From positions 1 through 17,347 of the forward strand of contig JAOXYB010021059.1 of NCBI GenBank assembly GCA_028565635.1: a stretch of DNA of 17,347 bases, written 5' to 3'. The stretch's first letter is position 1. Each line of letters begins with the position of its first letter. The position numbers and the translations under genes were made by a program. The stretch is from Phoronis ovalis (taxonomy: Eukaryota; Phoronida; Phoronidae). The notes beneath the pieces were generated by a model that saw only the letters and a program-made list of their open reading frames with translations, made no database searches and had not been told where the DNA came from. Positions 1 through 9,000 of this stretch are shown here, piece by piece.

Positions 1-86
1 CAATTTCTATTAAATAAAAACGATTTCCATGGTAACAGATTATGATTTTATTTTTATTTTTTAATTTTTTTTTATAACTTGTGTAG

Positions 87-184
87 GTAAAGCCTACAAT
101 AGTGAAAAGGATCCAATCTCTTTCAGTGCAAAATTCGGGGTCAAGCACTTTGATATTCCTATTCCTGAAAAGTCAGCCACGTGA
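87..184 (+). CDS. 3' terminal exon of an unidentified gene (partial, enters from left edge)
   Basis: A long T-rich tract (about 51-80) followed by TTGTGTAG ending at 86 is a strong 3' splice site. After it, a frame beginning with two bases of a split codon reads KAYNSEKDPISFSAKF..., continues to ...DIPIPEKSAT and stops at TGA 182-184. The frame is rich in G at first codon positions and in charged residues, as real coding DNA tends to be. I do not recognise the protein; about 32 C-terminal residues are visible and the upstream exons lie outside the window. Two competitors overlap it. A second plus-strand frame (VKPTIVKRIQ...) stays open to a good donor, GTAAGT at 257. A minus-strand frame is open over 333-94. 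I prefer the terminal-exon reading on codon composition and because AATAAA follows the stop. The gene is convergent with gene A. Confidence 0.45.
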
Positions 185-191
185 CGCCAAT

Positions 192-197
192 AATAAA
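192..197 (+). terminator. candidate poly(A) signal AATAAA
   Basis: AATAAA lies 8 bases after the TGA of the left-edge exon. If used, the 3' untranslated region would be only about 25-40 bases, which is short. It supports the terminal-exon reading but is a common hexamer in A+T-rich DNA. Confidence 0.35.
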
Positions 198-1159
198 AAT
201 TGTCACACTTGCTCCCTCTTGCGTCACTTTCAAACAATTGTCCAGGATCTGTTACTGTAAGTAGAACTTCAATTATTGATGATATCCCAGTATGCAATAA
301 CATTGGTCTCCATAGCACACAAAGAGATGTCAAATAAGATAAGATGTTTGTTTTTATAATATATTACGTCATCGGTTTTAACTCGTTAAGCAAAGCTATA
401 AATTCGAGATAAAAAACTTCAAATGACACAATTAAATAACAAATATTATAACAATCCAAAATTGCGATAACTTGATTCCTAAAACACGTGATAAAACACT
501 TGCATAACCAAGCAAAATGTAATTGCTTACATAACTTCCAATTAACAATATTCAGTAAGCTATCTCAAATACTGATGACATTATAAACAACGAAACGAAG
601 ATGTGCACGTGGTAGTAACCATGTTACATAACTAATTAAAATATCAATGTATCAAAGCAGAGCACATTTCAGTTGAATCCGTATATGTCTACAATGGTCG
701 ATAATGTTGTGTATTGTATGGTTCTTGCTTAGGGCAATAAGAAGTTAATGATGCGAATCACCCTACCTGCTTAATATATCTGTGCAGTTAGGTCCCGGGA
801 ATTAAGTTAGTGTGTTTATATTGGGCTAGGGTGAATCAATGCGTTAGGGATATGGAGAATTATTTTGGGGTGGCGGAGTTTTTCGTTGATCAATAATTAT
901 TCAAAGGGTTCCAATCTAGACAAATATCTCAGGTAGCCAATGCTAAACTCTTTGGATTTGTGTGCTACAACTTGTGATGAATGTGTGTTCAGTCGAATTT
1001 TCACACAGGACAGAGGTGATTCTAAGAAACGATAAAGCTGCGGGGTAGGCGGGCTATCCTTCTAAAGTGTTAATTGTACCAGTGCAGTGACTGCGAGCCA
1101 TTCCACGAAAAAGTTTGCAATTACAAAAACATCATGTATGTATTATATGTAGTTTATGT

Positions 1160-1165
1160 TTTAAT
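1160..1165 (-). terminator. weak candidate poly(A) signal (ATTAAA) for gene A
   Basis: TTTAAT on the plus strand reads ATTAAA on the minus strand, about 90 bases past the TAA of gene A. It is the nearest common variant of the poly(A) hexamer seen downstream of the stop. The assignment rests on position only. Confidence 0.2.
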
Positions 1166-1254
1166 TAAGAAACAAGGAAAACAATTCTGGCCAAAAAACA
1201 GGAGAACATGTGAATTCTGATATCGAAAATACAAATGTTTTTCGTAAATCATCT

Positions 1255-1618
1255 TTACAGCTTACAAAAGGCACAATAAGCGCAATTCTTCAAATAAGTG
1301 CAATCTACTGAAGGTCTCATGAACAAAGTATCCCATTCTTTATCGCTGAGAAAATCTTTACGAGGGCGATTACTTTTAATGCCGAGGAAAAGTCTAATCT
1401 TATTATCTGTCCTAATCATTATTGTTTCGGCTAACTGTGTCATATCTACATCTTCACATCCTCTACATTCATGCACTTCCAACAGCTGAAGTTTCTTAAT
1501 CTCAGAAAACTTCATAATCATTTCAGCGTCACAGTACATGTGTCTGAAACAAGTAGGAGACATCCGATCAATGTTTACAGTAGTAAAAGTATCCAATAGG
1601 AAACTTGCATTGTGAGGA
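1255..1618 (-). CDS. Gene A terminal exon: last LRR and cysteine-ended tail
   Basis: The acceptor AACTCATTTCTTACCTAG (ending at 1619) is good. The codon split AG|T gives S390, then PHNASFLLDTFTTVNIDRM. KLQLLEVHECRG is a final LRR-like strand. After it comes a basic stretch (IKSNRPRKDF) and a tail with C-x5-C-x2-C-x2-C ending CKL, stop TAA 1257-1255. A GTAAGC lies at 1265-1260, ten bases before the stop. If used as a donor, the last residues would be replaced by an exon not identified here. Confidence 0.75.
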
Positions 1619-4078
1619 CTAGGTAAGAAATGAGTTTGTTATTCGCATTAACATTCAGTGAAATCCACCATTGTTTGAACAGAAATCCCATTGGAATCGT
1701 GCCCATTTTCAGTGCAGCATTCATAGAACAGGGATAATATTGAGTTTTAATTGCACATGCATGCTAACAAAATGTCACTCTCCACCCAGGTAACATATGT
1801 GCAGGACTTAATATCCACTTTATGTTGATCATTTTAATATTTTAGTTTAGATAGTAAATAATCAATTCAAACAAAATGTATTTAAACACATAATTGTATC
1901 AATTTCACAAGTTAAAACTGATGCAAATTTTACGCAGGCATTATTCGCCAGTCTTAAAACGGTTAAATGCACAGTACTAGATCTGGTTACATTTATAGCA
2001 ACATGAATGAAGGCAAATTAATTGCTATGTCTCGGTGTACTATGCGTAATGTATATACATCAATTATAGTAGTTACATTGTGTAACTTTAAAAGGAGATT
2101 ACTGATAAAATAGGACTTACCTAAATAGAAGTGCCTGTAGATTTGGACACATATCTGGCAAGCTGGTTGCTAAACTTGAACTAGAGTCCAATTTCATGGC
2201 ATCCAACTCTAAATAAATGAGATTCCTTCCATAATCCTCCAGATAGAAACACAATCCTACGGTACAAACCATCTGATGAACTGTTAATGATGTCAGGGAA
2301 GGTGGCAATTCCTGCAGGAAATTGACATAAGCCTGCCCTATGAATAGAAAAGGTAAATTCATGGTCATGTGATGTATTAATGTTGATTACTATGTCCAGA
2401 AAGTATTCAAATACTTCATTACCTGCATCAAATTAAACGTTTCCTTAAATATATCAATTTTAAGAACTTCTTTATGATTGCATTATTAATAAGTAATTTA
2501 AAGGGTAGTATATATGATTTCATTCAAAATCAAAAGTGAGACAGTATTTACACTGTGTTACCAAACAGTTTAATGTCGGTTAAAATCCCTGGGGCCATAT
2601 CAATACAGTGGGATCACTTCCAAATAATAACACATACGTGGATGTTGAGCCCAATCTCCCATTTTCCCTGACTGAGCAGCCACTGCATTCAGCTATATAG
2701 GAAGTGATTTCCAGGGAATTTTAAAGGACTTCAATCTTTTTGTAAAACCCAATGTTAATGCGGTATCATGTATGCATCTTTGTTTATATGCAAAGCAAAA
2801 CTTGATCACAATTAACATACACATTCATGATCTCCAAAGGAGTCTTTTTTATTTTCTGTTTTGTTGATCTCTACAAATGACATGTTTCGAAAAGGGAAGT
2901 AATCAACAAGCAGGATTGTTATCCCTCTGAAACATCCCTCTTATATGCGACACTTCTTAACGAGCTGATTAGGTCGAGTTGAAGTGATATCGAAGGGAAT
3001 CATGAAATGAGCGATTTTCTACAAAGACACATCATTTTAAGCACGAGCGTTGTTTTATTTTCTGCATTAAATAAGCGATTTGAAACATATGAGAAAACAA
3101 TTAACCCTATGGTATATGATACTTACATTCTCGTGTATTTTCTTTCAATGTGAGTTCCTTCAGATGATTCAATCCTCTAAAGAATACGGACCCACGAGTA
3201 CAAGGATCAGTTAATTGAAAGTCAACTAAAGATAATGACACAAGGGAACTAAAGTTAGAAAATACTGAAACTGGCGTAAAAGTAGCATACTTCAAAGACA
3301 ATTGTTCAAGCTGTTCTAATGGTCTCAAGGCTAACTTTAAAACTACTTTAAAGTAATCAACGATAAACGAGAAAGATAGATTCCTCAGCTTTTTAAGTGA
3401 TCTGGATTGATCTCCAAGATTTTTAGTAAGATTCAATCGGCAAGATCCAATCCATTCCAACATGTAAGGCATGGAAACACCGGGTATAGCTATAAATAAT
3501 CGCAAATCCAGATACAACGCAATCAATTCTGTAAATCTTGCCAATGACTCCAATGACTCCAATCCCATTGTGGTTTCGTTCTCACAATAAATTGAACCAG
3601 TCAAGCTTAGTCTAACTAGTGGCGCATTTAGTAATGTCAAGCTTCTTATTGCGTCAGGTCTTGTTTTGGTAAATGTAATACTAAGCTCCCTCAACATATT
3701 CAGATTTGTGTAAGAGCTCAGCTGTTTTACTTCCGAAAGAGTGAATGTCTTTAGTGTCACATCCAGTGCTGAAATATTTGACAACTGCTTAATAATTAAA
3801 CATAAATCAAACTTAGAATCACGTAAATCATAAGCTTCTTTACAATCTTTCAGTAAGAGTTTTACTGAACGTCGACTTTGTAATGCGCTCCACATGGATC
3901 TTGTTAATTTGTGTGGTTCGGCAATCAATACCCAGTGATCTGTTTTGCGTAAAAGTGTTTTCACTGTATTTCTCAAATACTTGTTTACCACGCTAATGCT
4001 TCTCCGTGAACCGGCATCAAGATATGCAATTAGTATCAGCCACATTTCCTCTGGTAAGTGATCCCACGTGGTTGCCAT
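1255..4078 (-). CDS. Gene A: F-box/LRR protein, 510 residues, three coding exons
   Basis: Spliced CDS: 4078-3127, 2337-2121, 1618-1255 (952 + 217 + 364 = 1533 bases, exactly 511 codons with the stop). Residues about 5-46 (TWDHLPEEMWLILIAYL...) form an F-box, which in this family binds SKP1 in SCF ubiquitin ligases. Residues about 100-400 are irregular LRRs (LSALDV-, LRELSI-, LVRLSL-, LRNLSF-, LEQLSL-, LVSLSL-, LKELTL-, LTSLTV-, LIYLEL-, LQALLF-, LQLLEV-type segments) that probably bind a substrate. The substrate is unknown. The start at 4078 is chosen over ATG 4081 because it has A at -3 and G at +4 and matches the paralogue's MATTW start. The C-terminal 100 residues show no domain I recognise and end in a cysteine cluster. 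No signal peptide or membrane segment is apparent, so a nuclear or cytosolic protein is likely. Roughly half of the first 160 residues match gene B. Confidence 0.88.
1619..2120 (-). other. Gene A intron (phase 2), 502 bases
   Basis: GT donor at 2120-2119, AG acceptor at 1620-1619. I see no other feature inside. Confidence 0.8.
2121..2337 (-). CDS. Gene A coding exon 2: LRR segment
   Basis: A strong acceptor (TTACCTTTTCTATTCATAG, ending at 2338) precedes the exon and the donor GTAAGT (2120-2115) follows. The join with the previous exon makes TGG (W318), then QAYVNFLQELPPSLTSLTV, a LxxLxL repeat. NLIYLELDAM and CPNLQALLFR are further repeats. Its partner exon in gene B (15455-15674) is one codon longer and matches throughout (LPSSLVSL, NLTFLELE, CPNLQQLLLR). 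Confidence 0.88.
2338..3126 (-). other. Gene A intron (phase 1), 789 bases
   Basis: GT donor at 3126-3125, AG acceptor at 2339-2338. The matching intron in gene B is 1059 bases and shows no obvious sequence similarity, only the same position and phase. Nothing else is recognisable inside. Confidence 0.82.
3127..4078 (-). CDS. Gene A coding exon 1: F-box and most LRRs
   Basis: Encodes residues 1-317 plus one base of codon 318. It starts MATTWDHLPEEMW and ends HLKELTLKENTRE. The donor GTAAGT follows directly (3126-3121), leaving phase 1. The open frame continues upstream of the ATG only because it runs through the 3' splice site at 4099-4100. Conserved islands shared with gene B are the F-box, the MW..LQSRRSVK segment (about residues 68-79) and P.AIRSL.LLN..L.RL.L in the LRR region. 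Confidence 0.9.
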
Positions 4079-4100
4079 CATATCATTCCAAAATATCGCT
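4079..4100 (-). promoter_or_regulatory. Gene A 5' leader fragment with 3' splice site and minimal upstream ORF
   Basis: Read on the minus strand, TTCATTTTTTGTAG is a strong acceptor (AG at 4100-4099), so the leader is spliced and the exon starts at 4098. The 20-base leader contains ATG ATA TGA (4086-4078), a two-codon upstream ORF whose stop overlaps the A of the preferred start codon. Gene B's leader lacks an upstream ATG. Confidence 0.6.
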
Positions 4101-4671
4101 ACAAAAAATGAATTCAATAATTCAAAGCACTAGAATATGACCATTTTGAATATGAGCAGTGACACTAAGGTGTGCAAAAAAGGTGCATCATAACTGAATT
4201 CTTTCATACTCGACTGGCTACATAACTAACTGTTATTAAGCATCGATTTTTTATGATTTGCCGCTGCATTACAATGCAAGTTATAATTTTTGATACTTTG
4301 ACACTTCTATATTATTTCACAACAATGTGAATAGGATTTTCTCCATAGATTATGCCGTAGTCAAGTATCTAAACGACTGGTCAGAAATTACCACATGAGG
4401 GGGGATTGGTGCAAACAGGGGGTCACGATTTTTTGTGCAAGGCAAAAGGGGGTCTTGCATTTTTGTGCACCACGGAAGGGAGGGATGTAATTTTTTGCGC
4501 AGTGATTATTGAAAGACAAAAGATTAATAGCCAATCCTGTGAAAACACATTCTGGACGTATAGTGCGAAGCAAACAATTCTTTGGTGACTGATTACGTAA
4601 AGGAAATTCAAAATGTTTCGTTGTATAATAACTATTTTAATGGATTACACAATATATACAGGAGTTGCAAT

Positions 4672-5066
4672 CTAGTTTCGCTTCGCGCCCTGCTGGCAAT
4701 ATATAAAAGAGTTGCCATCTATACACTAAAGAAGTTTGAAGGTATAAAAAGTAGCAAAATGTATCAAGGCAAAAAAGAGTCCCAAAATGCACTAGATTGC
4801 AGGAAATCACATGAAATATATTTAAAAATTCCCGGGGGTGCATGCCCCCGGACCCTCTAGTTTCGTTTCGTGCCCTGCGGGCAATATATACAGGAGTTGC
4901 TATATATATACACTAAAGAAGTTTGAAGGTATAAAAAGTGGCACAATGTATCATGGCAAAAAGAGTCCGAAAATGCACCAGATTGCAGGAAATCACATGA
5001 AATATTAAAATAATTTCCCGGGGGGTCATGCCTCCAGACACCTACCTTCGCTTCGCGCCCTGCAGC
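4672..5066. repeat. tandem module: two ~185-bp units plus a partial third
   Basis: Unit 1 (4672-4856) and unit 2 (4857-5040) both begin CTAGTTTCG(C/T)TTCG(C/T)GCCCTGC and share the same body (ACTAAAGAAGTTTGAAGG..., ATTGCAGGAAATCACATGAA) with scattered differences. A third start (5041-5066) breaks off. Unit 1 ends in a perfect 7-bp hairpin, CCGGGGG (4832-4838) and CCCCCGG (4845-4851), around TGCATG; in unit 2 the hairpin has decayed. A 19-base fragment upstream (4650-4668) is identical to 4882-4900 in unit 2, the relic of another unit. Confidence 0.8.
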
Positions 5067-5101
5067 CGCTCGCCTGTCTGAGGGGGTGGTCATAATTGTT
5101 T

Positions 5102-5218
5102 TGCATTCTCTTAGGGGGGTTGCACTTTTTTTGGCAAACCCTGGACAGGGGGGGTGGAATTGTTTTGTGCGCCATGTTTTTGCAATGCACCAACCCCCCT
5201 GGGGTCCCTAAGAATGCA
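5102..5218. repeat. imperfect inverted repeat (fold-back) at the right end of the element
   Basis: The arm 5102-5124 (TGCATTCTCTTAGG...GTTGCA) matches the reverse complement of 5186-5218 (TGCATTCTTAGGG...GGTTGGTGCA) with a few indels, including the G6/C6 runs. The loop is about 60 bases. Such fold-backs are typical of small non-autonomous DNA elements. Confidence 0.6.
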
Positions 5219-5999
5219 ATTATTATCACCAGAATAATGTAACTATACATCCAGTAACCAATCCTGGCAGAAATAATGCTACTAATTATGTTACAAACGA
5301 CACATTCGAAAATTTGAATCTTGAAAAGTATCATATTAACGTCATGTCTCCGGACTTTGCTGATAACCGATTAGAAGTAGAAGTAGAATATTACACTTTG
5401 CATTAGCAAAGAATTGAATATACTTGACAGAAATAAATATTTTCCGATTGAGTTATTTACGTTACTTGTTAATCAGATAGAAACCTAGTACTGAATGAAA
5501 CTTGTTGGCGATAACTGTATTGATGTTTGCATCCTATGGGCAGAAAAATAGGTTACTGACATAATTAGCTAATTTACACAGTTCGTTCTTTTCATGCACA
5601 ACTTTACACGTGATGCAATAAGATTTTTTTCTAAAGACTCTGTATTGAATAGGCCTTTCGAGAGATCGCACTGAGGTTGTAATAATAAGCAATGCTTATC
5701 CTAATGAGATATTCCAAATCGTAGGCCCAATACTAGTCCTGGATTTACTACCCTACTACCGTAGTACGGACATGAAGCCAGGTCTAACCCAAAACATGGC
5801 ATCAGATACCGGGTCCATTAATAGGAAAAGACAAATGCCAAATGAGAATGTGACGCATATCGTAAGTTATCAGTTCATAATATTTTGTCTAAATGGTGAC
5901 ATTGCTATGATTTCTTACATTTGAATGAAAGCTTATTCGAGTTACAGTTAATTTGTACAGTTAAATTGTAAATTTATGATGTATAATAGAAAAGCTTAC

Positions 6000-6150
6000 C
6001 TTCCAAAAAAGCCAGTCTTCTTGCAGCTGTTTTAACCTAGCTACTGTGAATTTCAGGTGTGGTTCGAGGCAATTTATGTCCCGGTGTGCGCTTTGTCTGC
6101 GCCCTCTTGAGAAATGATGAGGACTATTTTCGACGCATTTGTTCAATACC
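6000..6150 (-). other. candidate non-coding 5' exon of gene A
   Basis: On the minus strand, TACATCCTACAG (AG at 6152-6151) could be an acceptor and GGAAG|GTAAGC (GT at 5999-5998) is a good donor. The 151-base segment is open in one frame (ending QLQEDWLFWK), but that frame does not continue into the MATTW start after splicing to 4098. If it is an exon it is untranslated. The true transcription start may lie further upstream (6150-6460). Support is position and splice sites only. Confidence 0.3.
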
Positions 6151-6314
6151 CTGTAGGATGTACGACTGAAACGTATGTATTAGTTACAACAAATTTGGTT
6201 AAACTAGACGGCAAAATATGATTCCAAATTAATCCCGAGCTATTTTTGTGTCCATTCTTTGCATCAAGTTTACTTGTTTTCCAGTAATCGTTACAGTGGC
6301 GCCATCTAGTAGAC

Positions 6315-6344
6315 CACGTGCATTTCATTCAAAATGTATAAAAG
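6315..6344 (+). promoter_or_regulatory. candidate promoter: E-box CACGTG and TATA box, plus strand
   Basis: CACGTG (6315-6320) is followed after 16 bases by TATAAAAG (6337-6344), an exact TATA match directed rightwards. A start would be expected near 6370. No plus-strand exon with a good donor was found just downstream, so its transcript is unknown. It could serve a distant 5' exon of gene B or be a chance match in A+T-rich DNA. Confidence 0.3.
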
Positions 6345-8884
6345 GGAATTAAAAAAATGAAATTGAACATTCATTACATATTACGAAATATCAACATTTT
6401 TTGCGGAGATAAAGTACTGCAACAGTTTTCCGTAATGTAATTCTTGAAAAGTTCTGTGTCATTGCTCTTTGAATCGGACATTTCAGTATTTTATAAGAAA
6501 AGATAACATTTACTATTCATTTTACTGTTCATTTATGAAGAATATTCGGACTATCATCGTTCAGCCAGTACGAAGTTTATTTATGAAATTAGACTACGTA
6601 TCCAGTGTTGTGTTACTGCTATTTCGGTTGTGTATTCAATGGGTGGACAAAAAGTGCACACCTACCATTTAATATTTATGTTTTCCAATTGAATTGACTT
6701 GCTTACCAGATGCCATAAGTATACAATGGGCGAAGTCGCTCACTAAGTACTAATGTAGGTCAGATATTGATATAAATTCCGTAATTCCTTGAAGCAGTCC
6801 ATCTCAGTTCAGTTGAACGAATACTAGATGTAACTCATTTTGCTGATTCGCAGCTCCACTAGTAGAGTCCTGCAACACTGTAAACAGAATCCATCGTTCA
6901 TACTGCTACTGTGATGAGTTATTAAACAGAAATGATATAAGAACATGTTTAATTCTCTGTTCTGAATACTGCCATTTCAGTTTTCTACTCAAATTCTAAT
7001 CGCTGATGGTACAGAGTGTGTCGTGAGCATTCCCGGAAACTGCTGAACATCCAGCTGAATTAGGAGACCTATGTTATTCAATTTTTTCCCCCAAAAAAAA
7101 ACAATAAAAAATAACTTTGCATTGTGCGTGAACACAGCTTCAAAACACAGCAGAAAGAAATAATTAATACAGATTAATTTCGTTTCGATATTAAGAAATA
7201 TATTATTCTCCTGTCTGAATAAATCCATGCGTTAGTGTTTCTCAACTAATGTCTGGACCGTCTGGACCATAGTCTTTGTCGTTATAATCCTTTAATTTAC
7301 CAACAGCGAAATAAATACGTCTTTAAACGTTTGACCAAATTGACTCGGAATCAAGTTATTCAGTAATAAATGTTGTAGAACAATTGTTGCTCCCTATTAT
7401 TAGTAACAACAACACACAGCTGTTCCACGGAAAAGGTTACAAATAGCGAGAGTAATGTTAACAAAATCATCATCTACAAAGCAATTTTTTTCGTGAAACA
7501 TGAAATGCAAAGAATCACACGCAAGTAATGTTTAAATATTTTCCTGCATAAATGCTTGTGAATGTCGCCATTTTTTCACCTGGAGAATATCACATACATC
7601 GTTTTGAGCAACTGCAGAAATAAGTTCTCTTTGGTAATAGGAAATTAAACAGGCTGCTTCTAATCAACAGTTCAAGCTTACTTATTCGTGCATACGAAAG
7701 CATATGCTAGCAATAAAAATAAGATGTAAGAACACATAAGAAAGGAATAACATCTAAAGACAGGTCTGTAAATTAAAGAATGTATTTCAATATTGAGTTA
7801 TTATGATATGTAACAGCTAGGCATTATTAAGCATATAACGTTTTAAAAATATTATATTTGATACGTCTGGTACAAAATACAATAACATTTCTCGCTAATT
7901 ATTTTACAGTTCAGTATACTTGTGGCGAAGGTCACCGATACCATATACACTGTATTGTTTGAAGTTATGTTTTTCCCACTCAATAATCAGGGTGCTTTAA
8001 TGTTGTGGCTGCTAGTAATATGGTTTATTTTTCGAGAACGAATCGACATTAATGGTTGCTTGAAATGATGTCACTGTAACGTCCAAATTGTCCTGAAGGT
8101 AATGGCCATTTAAATCGGGACAATTCGTAAGTGAATGGCAATCAATTCCCTTCTATATCATCCCGATCAAAGTAGTCGCAATGGAATACTAGACTAGCAC
8201 AAGTCTAAAATGAATTTGTTTTTGACACTATTTTGTAATGCATTTTAAACTTTTATTCTGATAATGTTCCCTTTTGTAATGATTAAAACTTGAATTTTAT
8301 TCATTACTAACCAACATGTTCTTATCAAATCAGGCATTAAAATGTCAAAATGGAATATATGTCTTGTGAATTTTTTGTTGTAAACATATATAAACATTGA
8401 AAAAAGATTTAGGATAACATATTTGGCCGGAATGTCTTGAATAAGTGTATTGTCATACATGTATGTAACATTTCTGAAAGGATAATGACAAAGGATTGAT
8501 GTCTGCTTTCATCGGTCTGACGATGTCATCCCTGGGGTTCTCTTGTTGCACAAAAAAGTCAAACATTTTTTATAACTAAGCTTTGATAAATCAACTGAAT
8601 ATTTTGAAATTGACATTTTGCATCTCATATGTCATATCTCAAATGAATTAATTAATAAACCTGTATTGTAACACTTCTTTCCAATTCAAATTGATTTAAC
8701 AATATACGCCATATGTGTATAGAATTTCGTTATCATGCACATCTTATTGGATTTCGCTAACGAAAAATATTAAATCAATTATAGCAAATTTTTATACTTT
8801 CGTATCCTGTAATAAATGTTTGAAAATCGACAGGTTAAAAAATTAGGAAATATACTAAAATATTCTTGTAATAAAATATTCTTA
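6345..8884. other. intergenic, no convincing gene
   Basis: A+T-rich sequence. The open frames here (for example 6469-6672 plus, 7228-6989 minus, 8460-8245 minus) are short, low in G at first codon positions and rich in codons expected from base composition. I see no repeat or RNA gene that I can support. Confidence 0.5.
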
Positions 8885-9000
8885 GAAGACGGGGGCCTGG
8901 ACTGCACATGATCCGGCTTGCAGTAGCAGTCTCTACCGCATTCTGAGGAAGATCGTAGTCCATGACAGATCGAAAGTCTCAATGGTGAGCAAATCACTCT
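8885..9000 (+). repeat. G+C-richer island with a hammerhead-like hairpin, possible retroelement tail
   Basis: This block is less A+T-rich than its surroundings. It contains CTGAGGA (8943-8949), then GATC (8951-8954), a 13-base insert, GATC (8968-8971) and GAAA (8972-8975). CTGANGA - stem - GAAA is the core order of a hammerhead ribozyme, a motif known from Penelope-like and related retroelements. Here there is an extra A before the stem, and I could not find the helix I/III partners. The segment is best described as a possible degenerate element tail. Confidence 0.25.

Larger units (their letters stand above)
185..1254. other. intergenic region between convergent genes
   Basis: About 1.07 kb between the stop of the left-edge gene and the stop of gene A. 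No further exon is convincing. A possible tiny exon (acceptor at 992, reading RIFTQDRGDSKKR then TAA at 1033) would fit only the alternative frame of the left-edge exon. The 3' untranslated region of gene A must lie in the right part of this stretch. Confidence 0.5.
4398..5280. mobile_element. composite non-autonomous repeat element
   Basis: The block stands out from its A+T-rich surroundings by runs of G and C. The left flank (from 4398) begins AGGGGGGATTGGTGCA. The right flank has TGCACCAACCCCCCT (5186-5200), whose reverse complement AGGGGGGTTGGTGCA matches the left with a one-base indel, so the two are in inverted orientation. Both flanks also share a direct motif, CCAATCCTG (about 4531 and 5259). 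Between them sits a tandem module. No transposase or reverse transcriptase is encoded. I cannot assign a family, and no target-site duplication is evident. Confidence 0.55.
4101..6000 (-). other. probable 5' intron of gene A, containing a composite repeat
   Basis: The acceptor at 4099-4100 requires an upstream exon. The best donor seen is GTAAGC at 5999-5994. No coding exon is convincing between them. The block 4398-5280 is repetitive and listed separately. Open frames there (for example 5334-5026 and 5093-4857 on the minus strand) lie in repeat DNA and look incidental. Confidence 0.4.

Noticed and set aside
94-333. 79-codon minus-strand open frame as an extra exon of gene A, joined from the donor at 1265 to an acceptor at 255-256
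   Set aside because: The phases would fit, but the same bases are better explained by a plus-strand exon with a much stronger acceptor at 86, and CTTACAG here is the reverse of a plus-strand GTAAG.
993-1035. tiny terminal exon reading RIFTQDRGDSKKR after an acceptor at 992
   Set aside because: It fits only the less likely frame of the left-edge exon and has a weak pyrimidine tract and no poly(A) signal nearby.
1298-1489. plus-strand open frame of 63 codons
   Set aside because: It is the antisense of gene A's terminal exon.
4857-5334. minus-strand open frames of 78 and 102 codons
   Set aside because: They lie in the tandem and fold-back repeat, have no recognisable domain and are not shared between repeat units.
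5961-6146. minus-strand open frame as an N-terminal coding exon of gene A
   Set aside because: Spliced to 4098 it goes out of frame and meets TGA before MATTW; it can only be untranslated.
6469-6672. small plus-strand protein after the TATA box at 6337
   Set aside because: The frame starts with TTG and its first ATG leaves only about 45 codons; no domain and no coding composition.
1104-7446. similar strings TTCCACG.AAAAG near 1104 and 7424
   Set aside because: About 20 similar bases in A+T-rich DNA with no extension on either side; chance cannot be excluded.
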